From: Dyella sp. SG609 | GTDB taxonomy: Bacteria; Pseudomonadota; Gammaproteobacteria; Xanthomonadales; Rhodanobacteraceae | Length of the DNA stretch: 64,000 nucleotides | Assembly: GCF_012275375.1 (NCBI RefSeq) | Contig: NZ_JAAZQJ010000008.1 | Span: forward strand, 186,001 to 250,000 | Direction: 5' to 3' | In this document: positions 42,821-53,048 of the stretch, piece by piece | How the letters are laid out: each line of letters opens with the position of its first letter | Numbering within the stretch: the stretch's first letter is position 1 | Translations under genes and position numbers: made by a program | Notes under the pieces: generated by a model | Database searches by the model: none | What the model saw: the letters and a program-made list of their open reading frames with translations, nothing else | Told to the model about the DNA's origin: nothing

Positions 42821-44725
42821 TCAAAGAATCCCGTTGGCCCCGGCGCCGAACGCCGTCAGCAGGCGCGTATAGATCAGCTTGGGCGGGCTGGCCACTTCCG
42901 GGAAATCGCCCACCGCCTCGTAGCAGCTGAAGAAGTTCGGGTCGCTCGGCCGCATCGGCGTGCAGCCCTGCTTGAGCTGATAGCTGGTGGCGTAGCGGTA
43001 CGGCCAGAAATCGAACAGCGGCAGGGCGGCGGAGATGTCGCCGATGGCGGCGCTCAGGTCCGACAGCAACGGAATGGAGCGCTGGCGCGGTCCGATCACC
43101 CAGGCGTTCTCCGGCTCGGTCTCGCGCATGATCGCCGTGCGCAGCTGCTGTGCGAAGGCGGCGTCGTACACGATCACGCCGGCCTCGGTGTTGTAGTGGT
43201 CCGAGCGCGGGTCGAAGTTGTGCGAGCCGACCATGGCGAAGCGGTCGTCCACCACGATGGACTTGGCATGCAGGCCGAAGCGCCGGCCCGCGCTGAGCAG
43301 CGGCGCCGGCCGGTTGCGCTTGCCGCCGCGGCCGAGCAGGGTGCGCGCCTCCACGCCCACGTAGCGGCGCTTGCTGGCTGGCTTGCCGGCGGTGGGTCTG
43401 GCATCGCTGGCGGTGTCGTCGTCGGGGCCGTCGTCCGAGCTGGCCCAGGCGTTGTCCTGCGCGGGGCCGAGCGCGCGCGGCTTCAGTTCGTAGATCTCGA
43501 AGCCGTATTCCTTGAGATAGCGCTTGCGGTGCTTGTACGACATCGCATACACCGCGAACGCGTCGGTGGAGGCCAGCGAATTGGTGGAGACCACGATGCG
43601 CGGCGGCGCGTCCTGCTTCTGCAGCCGGTCGAAGATCTTCCGCGCGCGCTTGCTCATTACGAGGTAGGGCGTCTGCAGCACCACTTCCTGCTTGGCCGAG
43701 CCGACCATGCGCATCACGTTGGCGGTGAATTCGCGGGCGGCGCGTTCGCGCGGTTGGTCGGTCTTGGCCGGCAGGTCGCTGAAGAATTCCACCGGCGCGG
43801 TGGTGCGCAGGGTGGGCGCCACCAGGTATTCGTCCAGCCAGTCCGGGTCGTCGGCTTCTTCCTGCACGCGCGCCACGCGCTGCGGGTGCAGGTACACCGG
43901 CTCGCGCCAGGGCGAGGGCGTGCCGTCGACAAGCAAGCGATAGATGTCGCGCAGATGGGTCAGCGGCACCGAGCGCTTGTGTGCCCAGAAACGCTCGAAG
44001 GTCTCGCCCATCGCCTGCGCGGCGGGGCCGCCGACCATCACGTCGCGGTCGACGTAGTCGAAGTCGTTGTCCCAGTCGAAATAGCGGTCCTGGTAGTTGC
44101 GCCCGCCGGTGATGCCGATGCTGTTGTCCACCAGCAGGATCTTGTTGTGCATGCGCTGGTTGAACTTGTAGAAGCAGCACACGATGCCGGCGGCGAATTC
44201 CAGCGGCGAGGTTTCCGACTTGTGGAAGGTCGGGTTGTACAGCCGGATCTGCAGGTTCTCGTGCGCCCGCGCCAGGCGGGTCAGCCACACGCTGTCGTTG
44301 AAGGAGAACAGCTGGTCGGCCAGCACGCGCACCTTCACGCCGCGGCGCGCGGCGCGCACCAGTTCGTCCAGGATCAGCTGGCCGGCATCGTCCTGGTCCC
44401 AGATGTAGATCTGGATGTCGATCGAGTGCTTCGCCGCGCGGATCAGGTTGATGCGCGCCACCATTGCCGGCTCGCTGTCGTTGAGCAGGGTGACCACGTG
44501 CACCGGTGCCTGCGCGGTGGAGGCGGCGATCGCGGCGCTGGCGGCATCCAGCAGGGGCGAGGCTTCGGCGCAGGCGGTGCCGGGGTTGTCGCAGTCGATC
44601 CGGTGGTCGGTCTGCGCGGCCACGATGGCGTCGGCACGGCGGATCTTCGCCGCCGACAGGCTGCATCCCGGCAGCAGGGTCGAGGCGAGCAGCAGAAGGA
44701 GAACGCACGTCCAGCGCGGTGACAT
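42821..44725 (-). CDS. Phospholipase D / cardiolipin-synthase-like lipoprotein
   Basis: 634 aa. The lipobox LLPGC puts the lipidated Cys at residue 21, so the enzyme is membrane-tethered on the periplasmic side. Two HKD motifs are present: RMHNKILLVDNSIGITGGRN and GLHAKSIVVDDRFAMVGSHN, each with HxK(x)4D. Proteins of this shape are annotated as phospholipase D family or cardiolipin synthase C-like. A Lys/Asp-rich insert (about residues 430-470) separates the halves. It is the last gene of a minus-strand run that begins with an unknown exported protein and includes parA, sixA and yceI. Confidence 0.88.
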   Translation of the reverse strand: MSPRWTCVLLLLLASTLLPGCSLSAAKIRRADAIVAAQTDHRIDCDNPGTACAEASPLLDAASAAIAASTAQAPVHVVTLLNDSEPAMVARINLIRAAKHSIDIQIYIWDQDDAGQLILDELVRAARRGVKVRVLADQLFSFNDSVWLTRLARAHENLQIRLYNPTFHKSETSPLEFAAGIVCCFYKFNQRMHNKILLVDNSIGITGGRNYQDRYFDWDNDFDYVDRDVMVGGPAAQAMGETFERFWAHKRSVPLTHLRDIYRLLVDGTPSPWREPVYLHPQRVARVQEEADDPDWLDEYLVAPTLRTTAPVEFFSDLPAKTDQPRERAAREFTANVMRMVGSAKQEVVLQTPYLVMSKRARKIFDRLQKQDAPPRIVVSTNSLASTDAFAVYAMSYKHRKRYLKEYGFEIYELKPRALGPAQDNAWASSDDGPDDDTASDARPTAGKPASKRRYVGVEARTLLGRGGKRNRPAPLLSAGRRFGLHAKSIVVDDRFAMVGSHNFDPRSDHYNTEAGVIVYDAAFAQQLRTAIMRETEPENAWVIGPRQRSIPLLSDLSAAIGDISAALPLFDFWPYRYATSYQLKQGCTPMRPSDPNFFSCYEAVGDFPEVASPPKLIYTRLLTAFGAGANGIL

Positions 44726-44802
44726 TCCGCGATGATAAATAACCCCGGGGCATTCCGTCGCCGGTCCACCGGCCGGCGCGCGGGCGCCGGGCCAGCGCGC
44801 GT

Positions 44803-45417
44803 TCATGACCCGCTGCTGGCGGGCGCGCGGTCGATGGCGATGACCAGCCCGAGGCGGACCTGGTCGGACAAGGCGGTGCGATGCCCGGTCATGCCGAACT
44901 CGCTGCGCTGGATGTCGCCGCGCGCTTCGATGCGGCAGTCGCTGGGGTTGGTGAGGATGGACTCGTTCAGCGGACAGGGCGAGGGCAGCAGCTCGAAGCG
45001 TGCCGGCCGCGATATGCCGCGCAAGGTGAGCGTGCCGAACAGCTCGCCGCCATGTTCCAGCGCGGCCACCGGCACCGGCTCGGAGACGAAGTGGATGGTG
45101 GGGTAGCGCTCGGCGTCGAAGAATTCCGGCGCCATCACCCAGCGGCGGAAGCGCTCGGACGACATGCGGATGCTGTCCACCGCGATATGCGCGTCGACCA
45201 CGGCCACGTCGCGCCGGGCGCTCAGGGTCACGTCGCCGTCGATGCGCTCGAAGCTGCCGGTGACCTGGGTGAGCCACAGCAGGCGCACGCCGAATTCGGC
45301 GTGCGAGCGGGCCGGGTCGATGCGGTAGTCGGCGGCGTGGAGCGAGGCGGCCGCGGCAGCGAGAACGAGGCAGGCGGCGGCGCGCTGGCCAGGCCAGCGG
45401 CGGCGCGGGCGGCTCAC
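44803..45417 (-). CDS. YceI family periplasmic lipid-binding protein
   Basis: 204 aa from GTG 45417, which overlaps the sixA stop (GTGA). A signal peptide (AAACLVLAAAAASLHA) precedes a YceI lipocalin-like barrel: YRIDPARSHAEFGVRLLWL, GSFERIDGDVTL, HIAVDSIRMSSERFRRWV, EFFDAERYPTIHFVS, FGTLTLRGISRPARFEL, FGMTG. YceI proteins bind polyisoprenoid or fatty-acyl chains in the periplasm. The ligand and role in this cluster are unknown; proximity to a phospholipase-D lipoprotein suggests envelope lipids. Confidence 0.9.
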   Translation of the reverse strand: MSRPRRRWPGQRAAACLVLAAAAASLHAADYRIDPARSHAEFGVRLLWLTQVTGSFERIDGDVTLSARRDVAVVDAHIAVDSIRMSSERFRRWVMAPEFFDAERYPTIHFVSEPVPVAALEHGGELFGTLTLRGISRPARFELLPSPCPLNESILTNPSDCRIEARGDIQRSEFGMTGHRTALSDQVRLGLVIAIDRAPASSGS

Positions 45418-45902
45418 GGCGACCAGAAAGCTTCCAGGCGGGCGTGGCCCGGTTCGAAGCCCTCGTCCGAATGGAACACCGCGATGCCGGCCGGCGGCAT
45501 GCCGCGGTATTCGTCGGAACGTCCCTCGGCCAGCAGCGCGACGAGGCGCTCGATGCCGGGGTTGTGGCCGACCAGCAGCACCGAATCGGCGTCGCTGTGG
45601 TCGTCCAGCAGGGCCAGCAGCTCGCCCTGGGTGGCCTCGTAGATGTCTTCGCACAGCTCCGGCTCCGGCGCGCCGTTCACTTCGGCCAGCGCCAGCGTGG
45701 CGGTGGCGCGGGTGCGCTCGGAGGGCGAGCAGAGCACGCGGCTGGGCCGCTGCTGGCCATGCCGTTTCAGCCATTGCTCGAGCCAGCGGCCCGCGGCGCG
45801 GGCCTCCTGCTCGCCACGTCCGCTCAGGCGGCGGCCTAGGTCGTCGCCCCCGGGCTGCGAGGGCTGGGCTTCGGCGTGGCGCAACAGGATGAGTTCTCGC
45901 AT
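45414..45902 (-). CDS. sixA: Phosphohistidine phosphatase SixA
   Basis: 162 aa from ATG 45902, with GGAG upstream. The branch-1 histidine phosphatase motif is RHAEA (8-12) in place of RHG, as in SixA, with later VLCSPSERTRATATLAL and LLVGHNPGIERL carrying the second His. SixA removes phosphate from phosphohistidine in signalling proteins (ArcB HPt, NPr in E. coli). The partner here is not evident. Its gene is coupled to yceI downstream and follows parA by 25 bases. Confidence 0.9.
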   Translation of the reverse strand: MRELILLRHAEAQPSQPGGDDLGRRLSGRGEQEARAAGRWLEQWLKRHGQQRPSRVLCSPSERTRATATLALAEVNGAPEPELCEDIYEATQGELLALLDDHSDADSVLLVGHNPGIERLVALLAEGRSDEYRGMPPAGIAVFHSDEGFEPGHARLEAFWSP

Positions 45903-45927
45903 GGACGGCTCCGGGACGGACGGTGAA

Positions 45928-46563
45928 TTAATGCTGGCGCTTGATCCAGCGCAGGAGTTGTTTCCAGTCTTCCTGGTGGTTGCGCACCTGCTCGGAGGCA
46001 TAGTCGAAGATGCCCTTGCCGAGCGCGGTGAGCAGCACGTAGGCCTGGCTGTCGCGCAGCTCGGCCACCAGCGGGAACGGCGCGTCGGCGGCGAGCCGCT
46101 CCATCGCGTCCTGGCTGGCATGGGTCCACGGCTTGAGGCGGTTGCCGACCAGGCCCACCGGCAGCTTGCCGCGCTTGATGCGCGGGATCTCCCCGAGGTG
46201 GGCGAGGAAGTCCATGGTGGCGTCCATGTCGAAGCTGGACGGCAGCACCGGCACCAGCAGCACGCTGGCCTGTTCCAGGTAGGGTTCCAGCTCGCGCTCG
46301 TGCGAGCCGGCGGGTGTGTCGATCAGGGTGCGCTGGGTGTCTTCGGGAAGCTTTTCCAGCGCCTTGCGGCTGCCTTCCACGGCGAGCACGCCGGGGACGT
46401 TCTGTTCGGCGCGCCGCGCCGCCCAGCGGAAGCTGGAGCCTTGCCGGTCGACGTCCACGATGGCCGTGTGCTTGCCGTCCTGCGCCCAGTGCGAAGCCAG
46501 CTGGGTGACCAGCGTGCTCTTGCCGCAACCGCCCTTGCTGCTTGCCACCAGCACCGTCAGCAT
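45928..46563 (-). CDS. ParA family ATPase (solo)
   Basis: 211 aa. Deviant Walker A KGGCGKS at residues 10-16 with the signature first Lys, Walker A' VDVDRQGSSFRWA and switch LIDTPAG. The protein is short, without an N-terminal DNA-binding extension, and there is no parB. It belongs to the group of stand-alone ParA/MinD-like proteins that position chemoreceptors, secretion systems or other cargo. The cargo might be encoded in the same run, but none is obvious. Confidence 0.9.
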   Translation of the reverse strand: MLTVLVASSKGGCGKSTLVTQLASHWAQDGKHTAIVDVDRQGSSFRWAARRAEQNVPGVLAVEGSRKALEKLPEDTQRTLIDTPAGSHERELEPYLEQASVLLVPVLPSSFDMDATMDFLAHLGEIPRIKRGKLPVGLVGNRLKPWTHASQDAMERLAADAPFPLVAELRDSQAYVLLTALGKGIFDYASEQVRNHQEDWKQLLRWIKRQH

Positions 46564-46643
46564 GCGCCGCCCCTTCGTTTCGAGGTGGGCCAAGGGTACA
46601 CGGGAAGAGGGAACCGGCAACAGCGCGCCGCGTGCGCCAGTGC

Positions 46644-47690
46644 TCAGCCTTTCGCCTGCGCCTGCCCGGCGCCGGCCGGCTTCTGGCTGTCCCAGTCCGC
46701 CGGCGCATCCGTCGGGATCTTGTAGTCGCGCAACGCCGCCAGCACCAGGCTCATCTCGGTACCGCCGTTGCGCGCCAGCGCCAGCAGGTGCTGGGCCAGG
46801 GCCAGGTCGCCCTGCGCGCGGGCCGACAGCTGGGCGAAGTTCTGCACCTGCCAGACCAGGTTGCGGCGTGCGTGCCTGGCGTCTTCCTGCTGCGACGGAT
46901 CGGCGGCCAGCACCTCGCGCAGATGCAGGCCCAGCGAGCGGGCCAGCGGGCTGGAACCCCACTCGAGCAGGCGGCCGAGCTTGAGGCAGTCCTCTTTCAG
47001 CGCGGCATCGTCGCCGGCGTTCTCGCACAGCCGCGAGGTGGCCTGCAGGCCCGGCTGCGGCTGGGTGGCGGCCATGCCGAAGACCAGGGTCAGCTCGACG
47101 CCGGCGGCGCCGGTGGGCGAGGACGGATCGATGGTCGCGGCCGGCGGCGGCAAGGTGCTGACGTTGGCGGCCAGGGCCTTGAGGCTGGTGCCGGTGTAGT
47201 CGTCGTAGAGCTTGGCGGCGGCGGCCTTGGCCAGGTCCTCGCGCGCGGCCTGGTCCTTGCCGTCGTGGTGGTCCTGGCCCAGCTTGAGCAGCCACACGGC
47301 GGCGTTGTCCGGCGCCTGCTGGCCCAGCGCGGCCAGCGCGTCGGCGTTGGGGCAGGCGTCGGCCTTGGCGTCGCAGTCGCTCAGGCGCAGCCAGGTCACG
47401 GCGGGGGTGGTGTCCTCGGCTTTGGATGCGCGCTCGATCAGGGTATGGAAGTCGTTGTACTTCGGCTGGTTGGGCAGCGGGCGGGCGAGCAGGGCGGCGC
47501 CGAGCAGGGGCATGGCGTCCGCGCGCGGGGCCAGCACGCTGATCAGGTCGCGCTGGAAGGCCAGCAGCGCGTCGTTGCGCGCATCGCCGGCCTTGGCGGG
47601 CACCGGCTTGGTGGAAGCCTGCTTGGCGGCGACCGGGGCGATCGACAGGACACCGGCCAGGCCCAAAGCGAGATAGCGCCATCCGCGCAT
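46644..47690 (-). CDS. Exported protein of unknown function
   Basis: 348 aa from ATG 47690; GGAG lies 6 bases upstream. A signal peptide (RYLALGLAGVLSIAPVAAK) precedes a helical, Ala-rich periplasmic protein with TPR-like spacing (AVTWLRLSDCDAKADACPNADALAALGQQAPDN, AVWLLKLGQDHHDGKDQAA) and four or more cysteines that could form disulfides. The C-terminus is Gln/Ala-rich. No family was recognised. It heads the minus-strand run leading to parA, sixA, yceI and the phospholipase-D-like gene. Confidence 0.65.
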   Translation of the reverse strand: MRGWRYLALGLAGVLSIAPVAAKQASTKPVPAKAGDARNDALLAFQRDLISVLAPRADAMPLLGAALLARPLPNQPKYNDFHTLIERASKAEDTTPAVTWLRLSDCDAKADACPNADALAALGQQAPDNAAVWLLKLGQDHHDGKDQAAREDLAKAAAAKLYDDYTGTSLKALAANVSTLPPPAATIDPSSPTGAAGVELTLVFGMAATQPQPGLQATSRLCENAGDDAALKEDCLKLGRLLEWGSSPLARSLGLHLREVLAADPSQQEDARHARRNLVWQVQNFAQLSARAQGDLALAQHLLALARNGGTEMSLVLAALRDYKIPTDAPADWDSQKPAGAGQAQAKG

Positions 47691-47879
47691 GCTGTTCTCC
47701 ATCCGCAAAACGAAGCGGCCAGCATACTTATTCAGCATTAAGCCTGCCTGATCCTGCGAACGCGCGCGGCCGCCGCGCGCTTCCACGCTTGTTAGCATGG
47801 CCCTTCACCGATTCGGCCGCGCACCCGCGCGCCACCACTATGCTTCGGGCGCGCTCGCGCGCCGCGCACGGGAGAGACG

Positions 47880-48077
47880 ATGGATCAGATAGCGATCATG
47901 GCCGACGGGCGAGCCCCCTGGTTCGTGGGCTGGGGCACCCTGGCGTTGATCAATGCGGGCCTGGCCCAGGGCAAGAATCGCAGCGGCCTGGTGTGGTTCC
48001 TGGTGTCGCTGCTGCTGGGGCCGATCGCGACCCTGGTGCTGGTGCTGCTGCCGAAGGTGCGTTCGACGCTGTTCTGA
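47880..48077 (+). CDS. Small membrane protein, 65 aa
   Basis: GGGAGAGACG precedes the ATG. Two hydrophobic segments (WFVGWGTLALINAGLAQG and SGLVWFLVSLLLGPIATLVL) flank a short basic turn (KNR). Similar short proteins occur widely in gamma-proteobacteria without known function. It converges on speE, sharing the terminator region at 48096-48128. Confidence 0.6.
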   Translation: MDQIAIMADGRAPWFVGWGTLALINAGLAQGKNRSGLVWFLVSLLLGPIATLVLVLLPKVRSTLF

Positions 48078-48095
48078 GTGTCCCCCCGGAAACGC

Positions 48096-48128
48096 AAAAA
48101 CCCGCCCCGCGTGGCCGCGAGGCGGGTT
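48096..48128 (-). terminator. Intrinsic terminator of speE
   Basis: On the minus strand the stem AACCCGCC / GGCGGG with inner CGCG pairing is followed by TTTTT. It is 14 bases after the speE stop and also lies after the convergent 65-aa gene, which has no T-tract of its own. Confidence 0.8.
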
Positions 48129-48141
48129 GCAGGCGGCGGGC

Positions 48142-48993
48142 TTATTCGCCCAGCGCTTCCTTCATGAACTCCGGCATCGCCAGCGCGCCCTTGTGGATCT
48201 CGGCGTTGTAGTAGCGGGTGGGGAAGTTCTTGCTCAGCGCGCCGCGCTCGCGGAAGCCGGCCAGGTCGCCGCCCTTGCGCACCATGGTGCAGCTCCACCA
48301 GCCGGTGGGGTAGCAGGGCTGCGGGAACGGCAGGGTCTTCACCGCGCTGAAGCCGGCGGTGCGCATGGACGAGCGCATCGACTTGATCAGTTCGATGTGC
48401 GCCAGCGGCGACTCGCTCTGCTGCACCAGGATGCCGCCGTGGCGCAGGGCCTTGTAGCAGCTGGCGTAGAAGGCGGCGTTGAACAGGCCTTCGGCGGGGC
48501 CGACCGGGTCGGTCGAGTCGACGATGATCAGGTCCAGCGATTCCGGCTCGGCCTCGGCCATGTACTTGATGCCGTCGATGAACAGCAGTTCGGCGCGCGG
48601 ATCGTGGTTGGCCTCGCACAGCTCGGGGAAGTACTGCTCGGCCAGGCGCGTGACGCGCTCGTCGATCTCCACCTGCACGGCCGATTCCACTTCCTCGTGC
48701 TTGAGCACTTCGCGCAGCGTGCCGCAATCGCCGCCGCCGATGATCACCACGCGCTTGGCGCGCGCATGGGTGAACAGCGCCGGGTGGGTCATCATCTCGT
48801 GGTAAAGGAAGTTGTCGCGGCTGGTCAGCATCACGCAGCCGTCGATCACCATCAGGTTGCCCCAGTCGGTGGTCTGGTAGATCTCGATGGTCTGGAACGG
48901 GGTTTTCTCGGCATGAAGCAGCTTCTCCACGCGGTAACCGATGGAGGAGCCGGAGGCCTGGTGGGCCTCGGTGAACCAGCTGGGCTGCGACAT
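48142..48993 (-). CDS. speE: Spermidine synthase
   Basis: 283 aa from ATG 48993. Aminopropyltransferase that makes spermidine from putrescine and decarboxylated SAM. Characteristic stretches are TTDWGNLMVIDGCVMLTSRD, the SAM-site VVIIGGGDCGTLREVLKH, the catalytic acidic loop IIVDSTDPVGPAEGLF and YPTGWWSCTMVRK. It is divergent from speA across 281 bases. SAM decarboxylase and agmatine-to-putrescine enzymes are not in the window. Confidence 0.96.
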   Translation of the reverse strand: MSQPSWFTEAHQASGSSIGYRVEKLLHAEKTPFQTIEIYQTTDWGNLMVIDGCVMLTSRDNFLYHEMMTHPALFTHARAKRVVIIGGGDCGTLREVLKHEEVESAVQVEIDERVTRLAEQYFPELCEANHDPRAELLFIDGIKYMAEAEPESLDLIIVDSTDPVGPAEGLFNAAFYASCYKALRHGGILVQQSESPLAHIELIKSMRSSMRTAGFSAVKTLPFPQPCYPTGWWSCTMVRKGGDLAGFRERGALSKNFPTRYYNAEIHKGALAMPEFMKEALGE

Positions 48994-49274
48994 GGCGTGT
49001 GTTCCTGTTCCTGACGTCACGGTGGGCAAAGAGGCGCAATTGTAGCCGTTCCGGGCCCCGGCGTACCGGGCGCGGATGCCGCATGGTCACATTCGGCCAT
49101 TACAATAGGCGGCCGTCCCGCCTGCGACCGGTCGCAGCGGGACCGTAGAGTCCGATCCGGCCCCGCGGCGTGCGAGGCTTCCGGCCGGCCGGCTTCTTCC
49201 TCGTCAAGGCTCGCCGCTGCGACGACATGACCGACGGGCGCCCCGCGCCCGCTGACCCCAAGGAATACCCGTCC

Positions 49275-51164
<1,890 letters not shown>

Positions 51165-51170
51165 ACATGC

Positions 51171-51296
51171 TCGTCATTCCGGCGCAGGCCGGAATCCAGT
51201 AGCGGTATCGGCAGGTTTTCGCGAAAGGCTTCATTCAACGCTTTCGCAAAAACCCGGCACTGTCGCTACTGGATTCCGGCCTACGCCGGAATGACG
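51171..51296. repeat. Long inverted repeat, family L, copy 2
   Basis: Left arm TCGTCATTCCGGCGCAGGCC, right arm GGCCTACGCCGGAATGACG, inner arms TTTTCGCGAAAGG / CTTTCGCAAAAAC. It matches the copy at 36858-36988 over most of its length. It lies directly after speA and could act as its transcript end. Confidence 0.9.
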
Positions 51297-51404
51297 GCGT
51301 AGGGAAGGTTCTTCGTGATGTCCATTCGTCGCATGGATGCGGCATCCCAGCTGTGCGAGCCTTCGTCGTCTCCCGCATCCCCTAGCGAATTCGAAGGAGT
51401 GGTT

Positions 51405-52193
51405 ATGGCAGCAAGTCTCGAAGGCAAGGTCGCTCTGATCACCGGTGCCGCCAGCGGCCTGGGCAAGGCCATCGCGGAGCTCTATGCGAAGAACGGCTGC
51501 GCCGTGGCGATCGCGGACATCAACCAGCAGGCCGCCGATGCGGCAGCGGCGGAGATCAATGCGGCCGGCGGCAAGGCGGTCGGCATCGCCATGGACGTCA
51601 CCGACGAAGCGGCGGTGAATGCCGGCACCGACAAGGCGGTCGCCGCCTTCGGTGCGCTGGACATCCTGATCTCCAACGCCGGCGTGCAGATCATCAATCC
51701 GATCGACCAGTTCGCCTTCGCCGACTGGAAGAAGATGCTGGCGATCCACCTGGACGGCGGCTTCCTCACCACCAAGGCCGCGCTCAAGCACATGTATCAG
51801 GGGGACCGCGGCGGCACCGTCATCTACATGGGTTCCGTGCATTCGCACGAAGCGTCGAAGCTGAAGTCGGCCTACGTCACCGCCAAGCACGGCCTGCTGG
51901 GCCTGGCCCGCACGCTGGCGAAGGAAGGCGCGGCGCACAACGTGCGTTCGCACGTGATCTGCCCCGGCTTCGTGCGCACGCCGCTGGTGGAGAAGCAGAT
52001 TCCCGAGCAGGCCAAGGAACTGGGCATCAGCGAAGCGGAAGTGATCAAGAACGTGATGCTGAAGGACACGGTGGACGGCACCTTCACCACCGTCGAGGAC
52101 ATCGCGCAGACCGCGCTGTTCCTCGCCGCGTTCCCGTCGGCCGCGCTGACCGGCCAGTCGGTCGTGGTCAGCCACGGCTGGTACATGCAGTAA
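51405..52193 (+). CDS. bdhA: 3-hydroxybutyrate dehydrogenase
   Basis: 262 aa from ATG 51405 with AAGGAG upstream. Classical short-chain dehydrogenase: TGAASGLG (13-20) for NAD, NAG motif, catalytic Ser144, Tyr157 and Lys161. The C-terminal part ([34 protein letters not shown]) matches D-beta-hydroxybutyrate dehydrogenases, which interconvert 3-hydroxybutyrate and acetoacetate. It precedes acetoacetate decarboxylase and patatin genes, a grouping suited to polyhydroxybutyrate or ketone-body breakdown, though a terminator at 52202 separates the first gene. Confidence 0.93.
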   Translation: MAASLEGKVALITGAASGLGKAIAELYAKNGCAVAIADINQQAADAAAAEINAAGGKAVGIAMDVTDEAAVNAGTDKAVAAFGALDILISNAGVQIINPIDQFAFADWKKMLAIHLDGGFLTTKAALKHMYQGDRGGTVIYMGSVHSHEASKLKSAYVTAKHGLLGLARTLAKEGAAHNVRSHVICPGFVRTPLVEKQIPEQAKELGISEAEVIKNVMLKDTVDGTFTTVEDIAQTALFLAAFPSAALTGQSVVVSHGWYMQ

Positions 52194-52201
52194 GCGTCGC
52201 G

Positions 52202-52237
52202 CGCCTGCCCGGCGAGTGCCGGGCAGGCGTCGTTTTT
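52202..52237 (+). terminator. Intrinsic terminator after bdhA
   Basis: Perfect 12-base stem CGCCTGCCCGGC / GCCGGGCAGGCG around GAGT, then TCGTTTTT. It begins 9 bases after the bdhA stop. Confidence 0.92.
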
Positions 52238-52300
52238 CTATTGCATGCAGCGTGCGCCCTGCCGGCGCGCGCCTGACGGGATCGCCAGGAGGATGGCTCG

Positions 52301-53044
52301 ATGAAGATCGCCGACGTCAAGGCCAATGCGTTCGCCATGCCGCTGACCAGCCCCGCGTTTCCGCGCGGGCCCTATCGTTTCGTCAACCGCGAGTTCCTGG
52401 TCATCACCTACCGCACCGACCTCGACGCGCTGCGCGCCGTGGTGCCGGAGCCGCTGGAGATCACCGAGCCGCTGGTGAAGTACGAATTCATCCGCATGCC
52501 CGATTCCACCGGCTTCGGCGACTACACCGAGTCGGGCCAGGTGATACCGGTGAGTTTCCGCGGCGTGCACGGCGGCTACGTGCATTCGATGTATTTGAAC
52601 GACCATCCGCCGATCGCCGGCGGCCGCGAGCTGTGGGGCTTCCCCAAGAAACTGGCCAGCCCGGTGCTGGAAACCGAGATCGACACCCTGGTCGGCACGC
52701 TCGACTACGGCAAGGTGCGCGTGGCCAAGGCCACCATGGGCTTCAAGCACGCCGAGGCCGACCGCGCCGCGGTGCTCGCGTCGCTGGCTGCGCCGAATTT
52801 CCTGCTCAAGATCATCCCGCACGTGGACGGCAGCCCGCGCATCTGCGAGCTGGTGCGCTACTTCACCACCAATGTCACGCTCAAGGGCGCCTGGACCGGA
52901 CCGGCCGCGCTGGAGCTGCACTCGCATGCGCTGGCGCCGGTGGCGGACCTGCCGGTGCTTAAAGTTGAATCGGCGCTGCACTTCATCACCGATCTGACCC
53001 TGGACCTGGGCGAAGTGGTGTACGACTACCTGGCGGAGGCTTGA
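52301..53044 (+). CDS. Acetoacetate decarboxylase family protein
   Basis: 247 aa. The Schiff-base region [15 protein letters not shown] contains the adjacent Lys pair typical of acetoacetate decarboxylase, and the N-terminal [21 protein letters not shown] is the family start. Acetoacetate is the product of the BdhA encoded just upstream, so decarboxylation to acetone and CO2 is a plausible role. Some family members act on other 2- or 3-keto acids. A patatin gene follows after 4 bases and is surely co-transcribed. Confidence 0.9.
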   Translation: MKIADVKANAFAMPLTSPAFPRGPYRFVNREFLVITYRTDLDALRAVVPEPLEITEPLVKYEFIRMPDSTGFGDYTESGQVIPVSFRGVHGGYVHSMYLNDHPPIAGGRELWGFPKKLASPVLETEIDTLVGTLDYGKVRVAKATMGFKHAEADRAAVLASLAAPNFLLKIIPHVDGSPRICELVRYFTTNVTLKGAWTGPAALELHSHALAPVADLPVLKVESALHFITDLTLDLGEVVYDYLAEA

Positions 53045-53048
53045 GCCC

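Noticed and set aside
45928-46563. ParABS partition locus
   Set aside because: No parB gene or parS-like inverted repeats seen beside parA.
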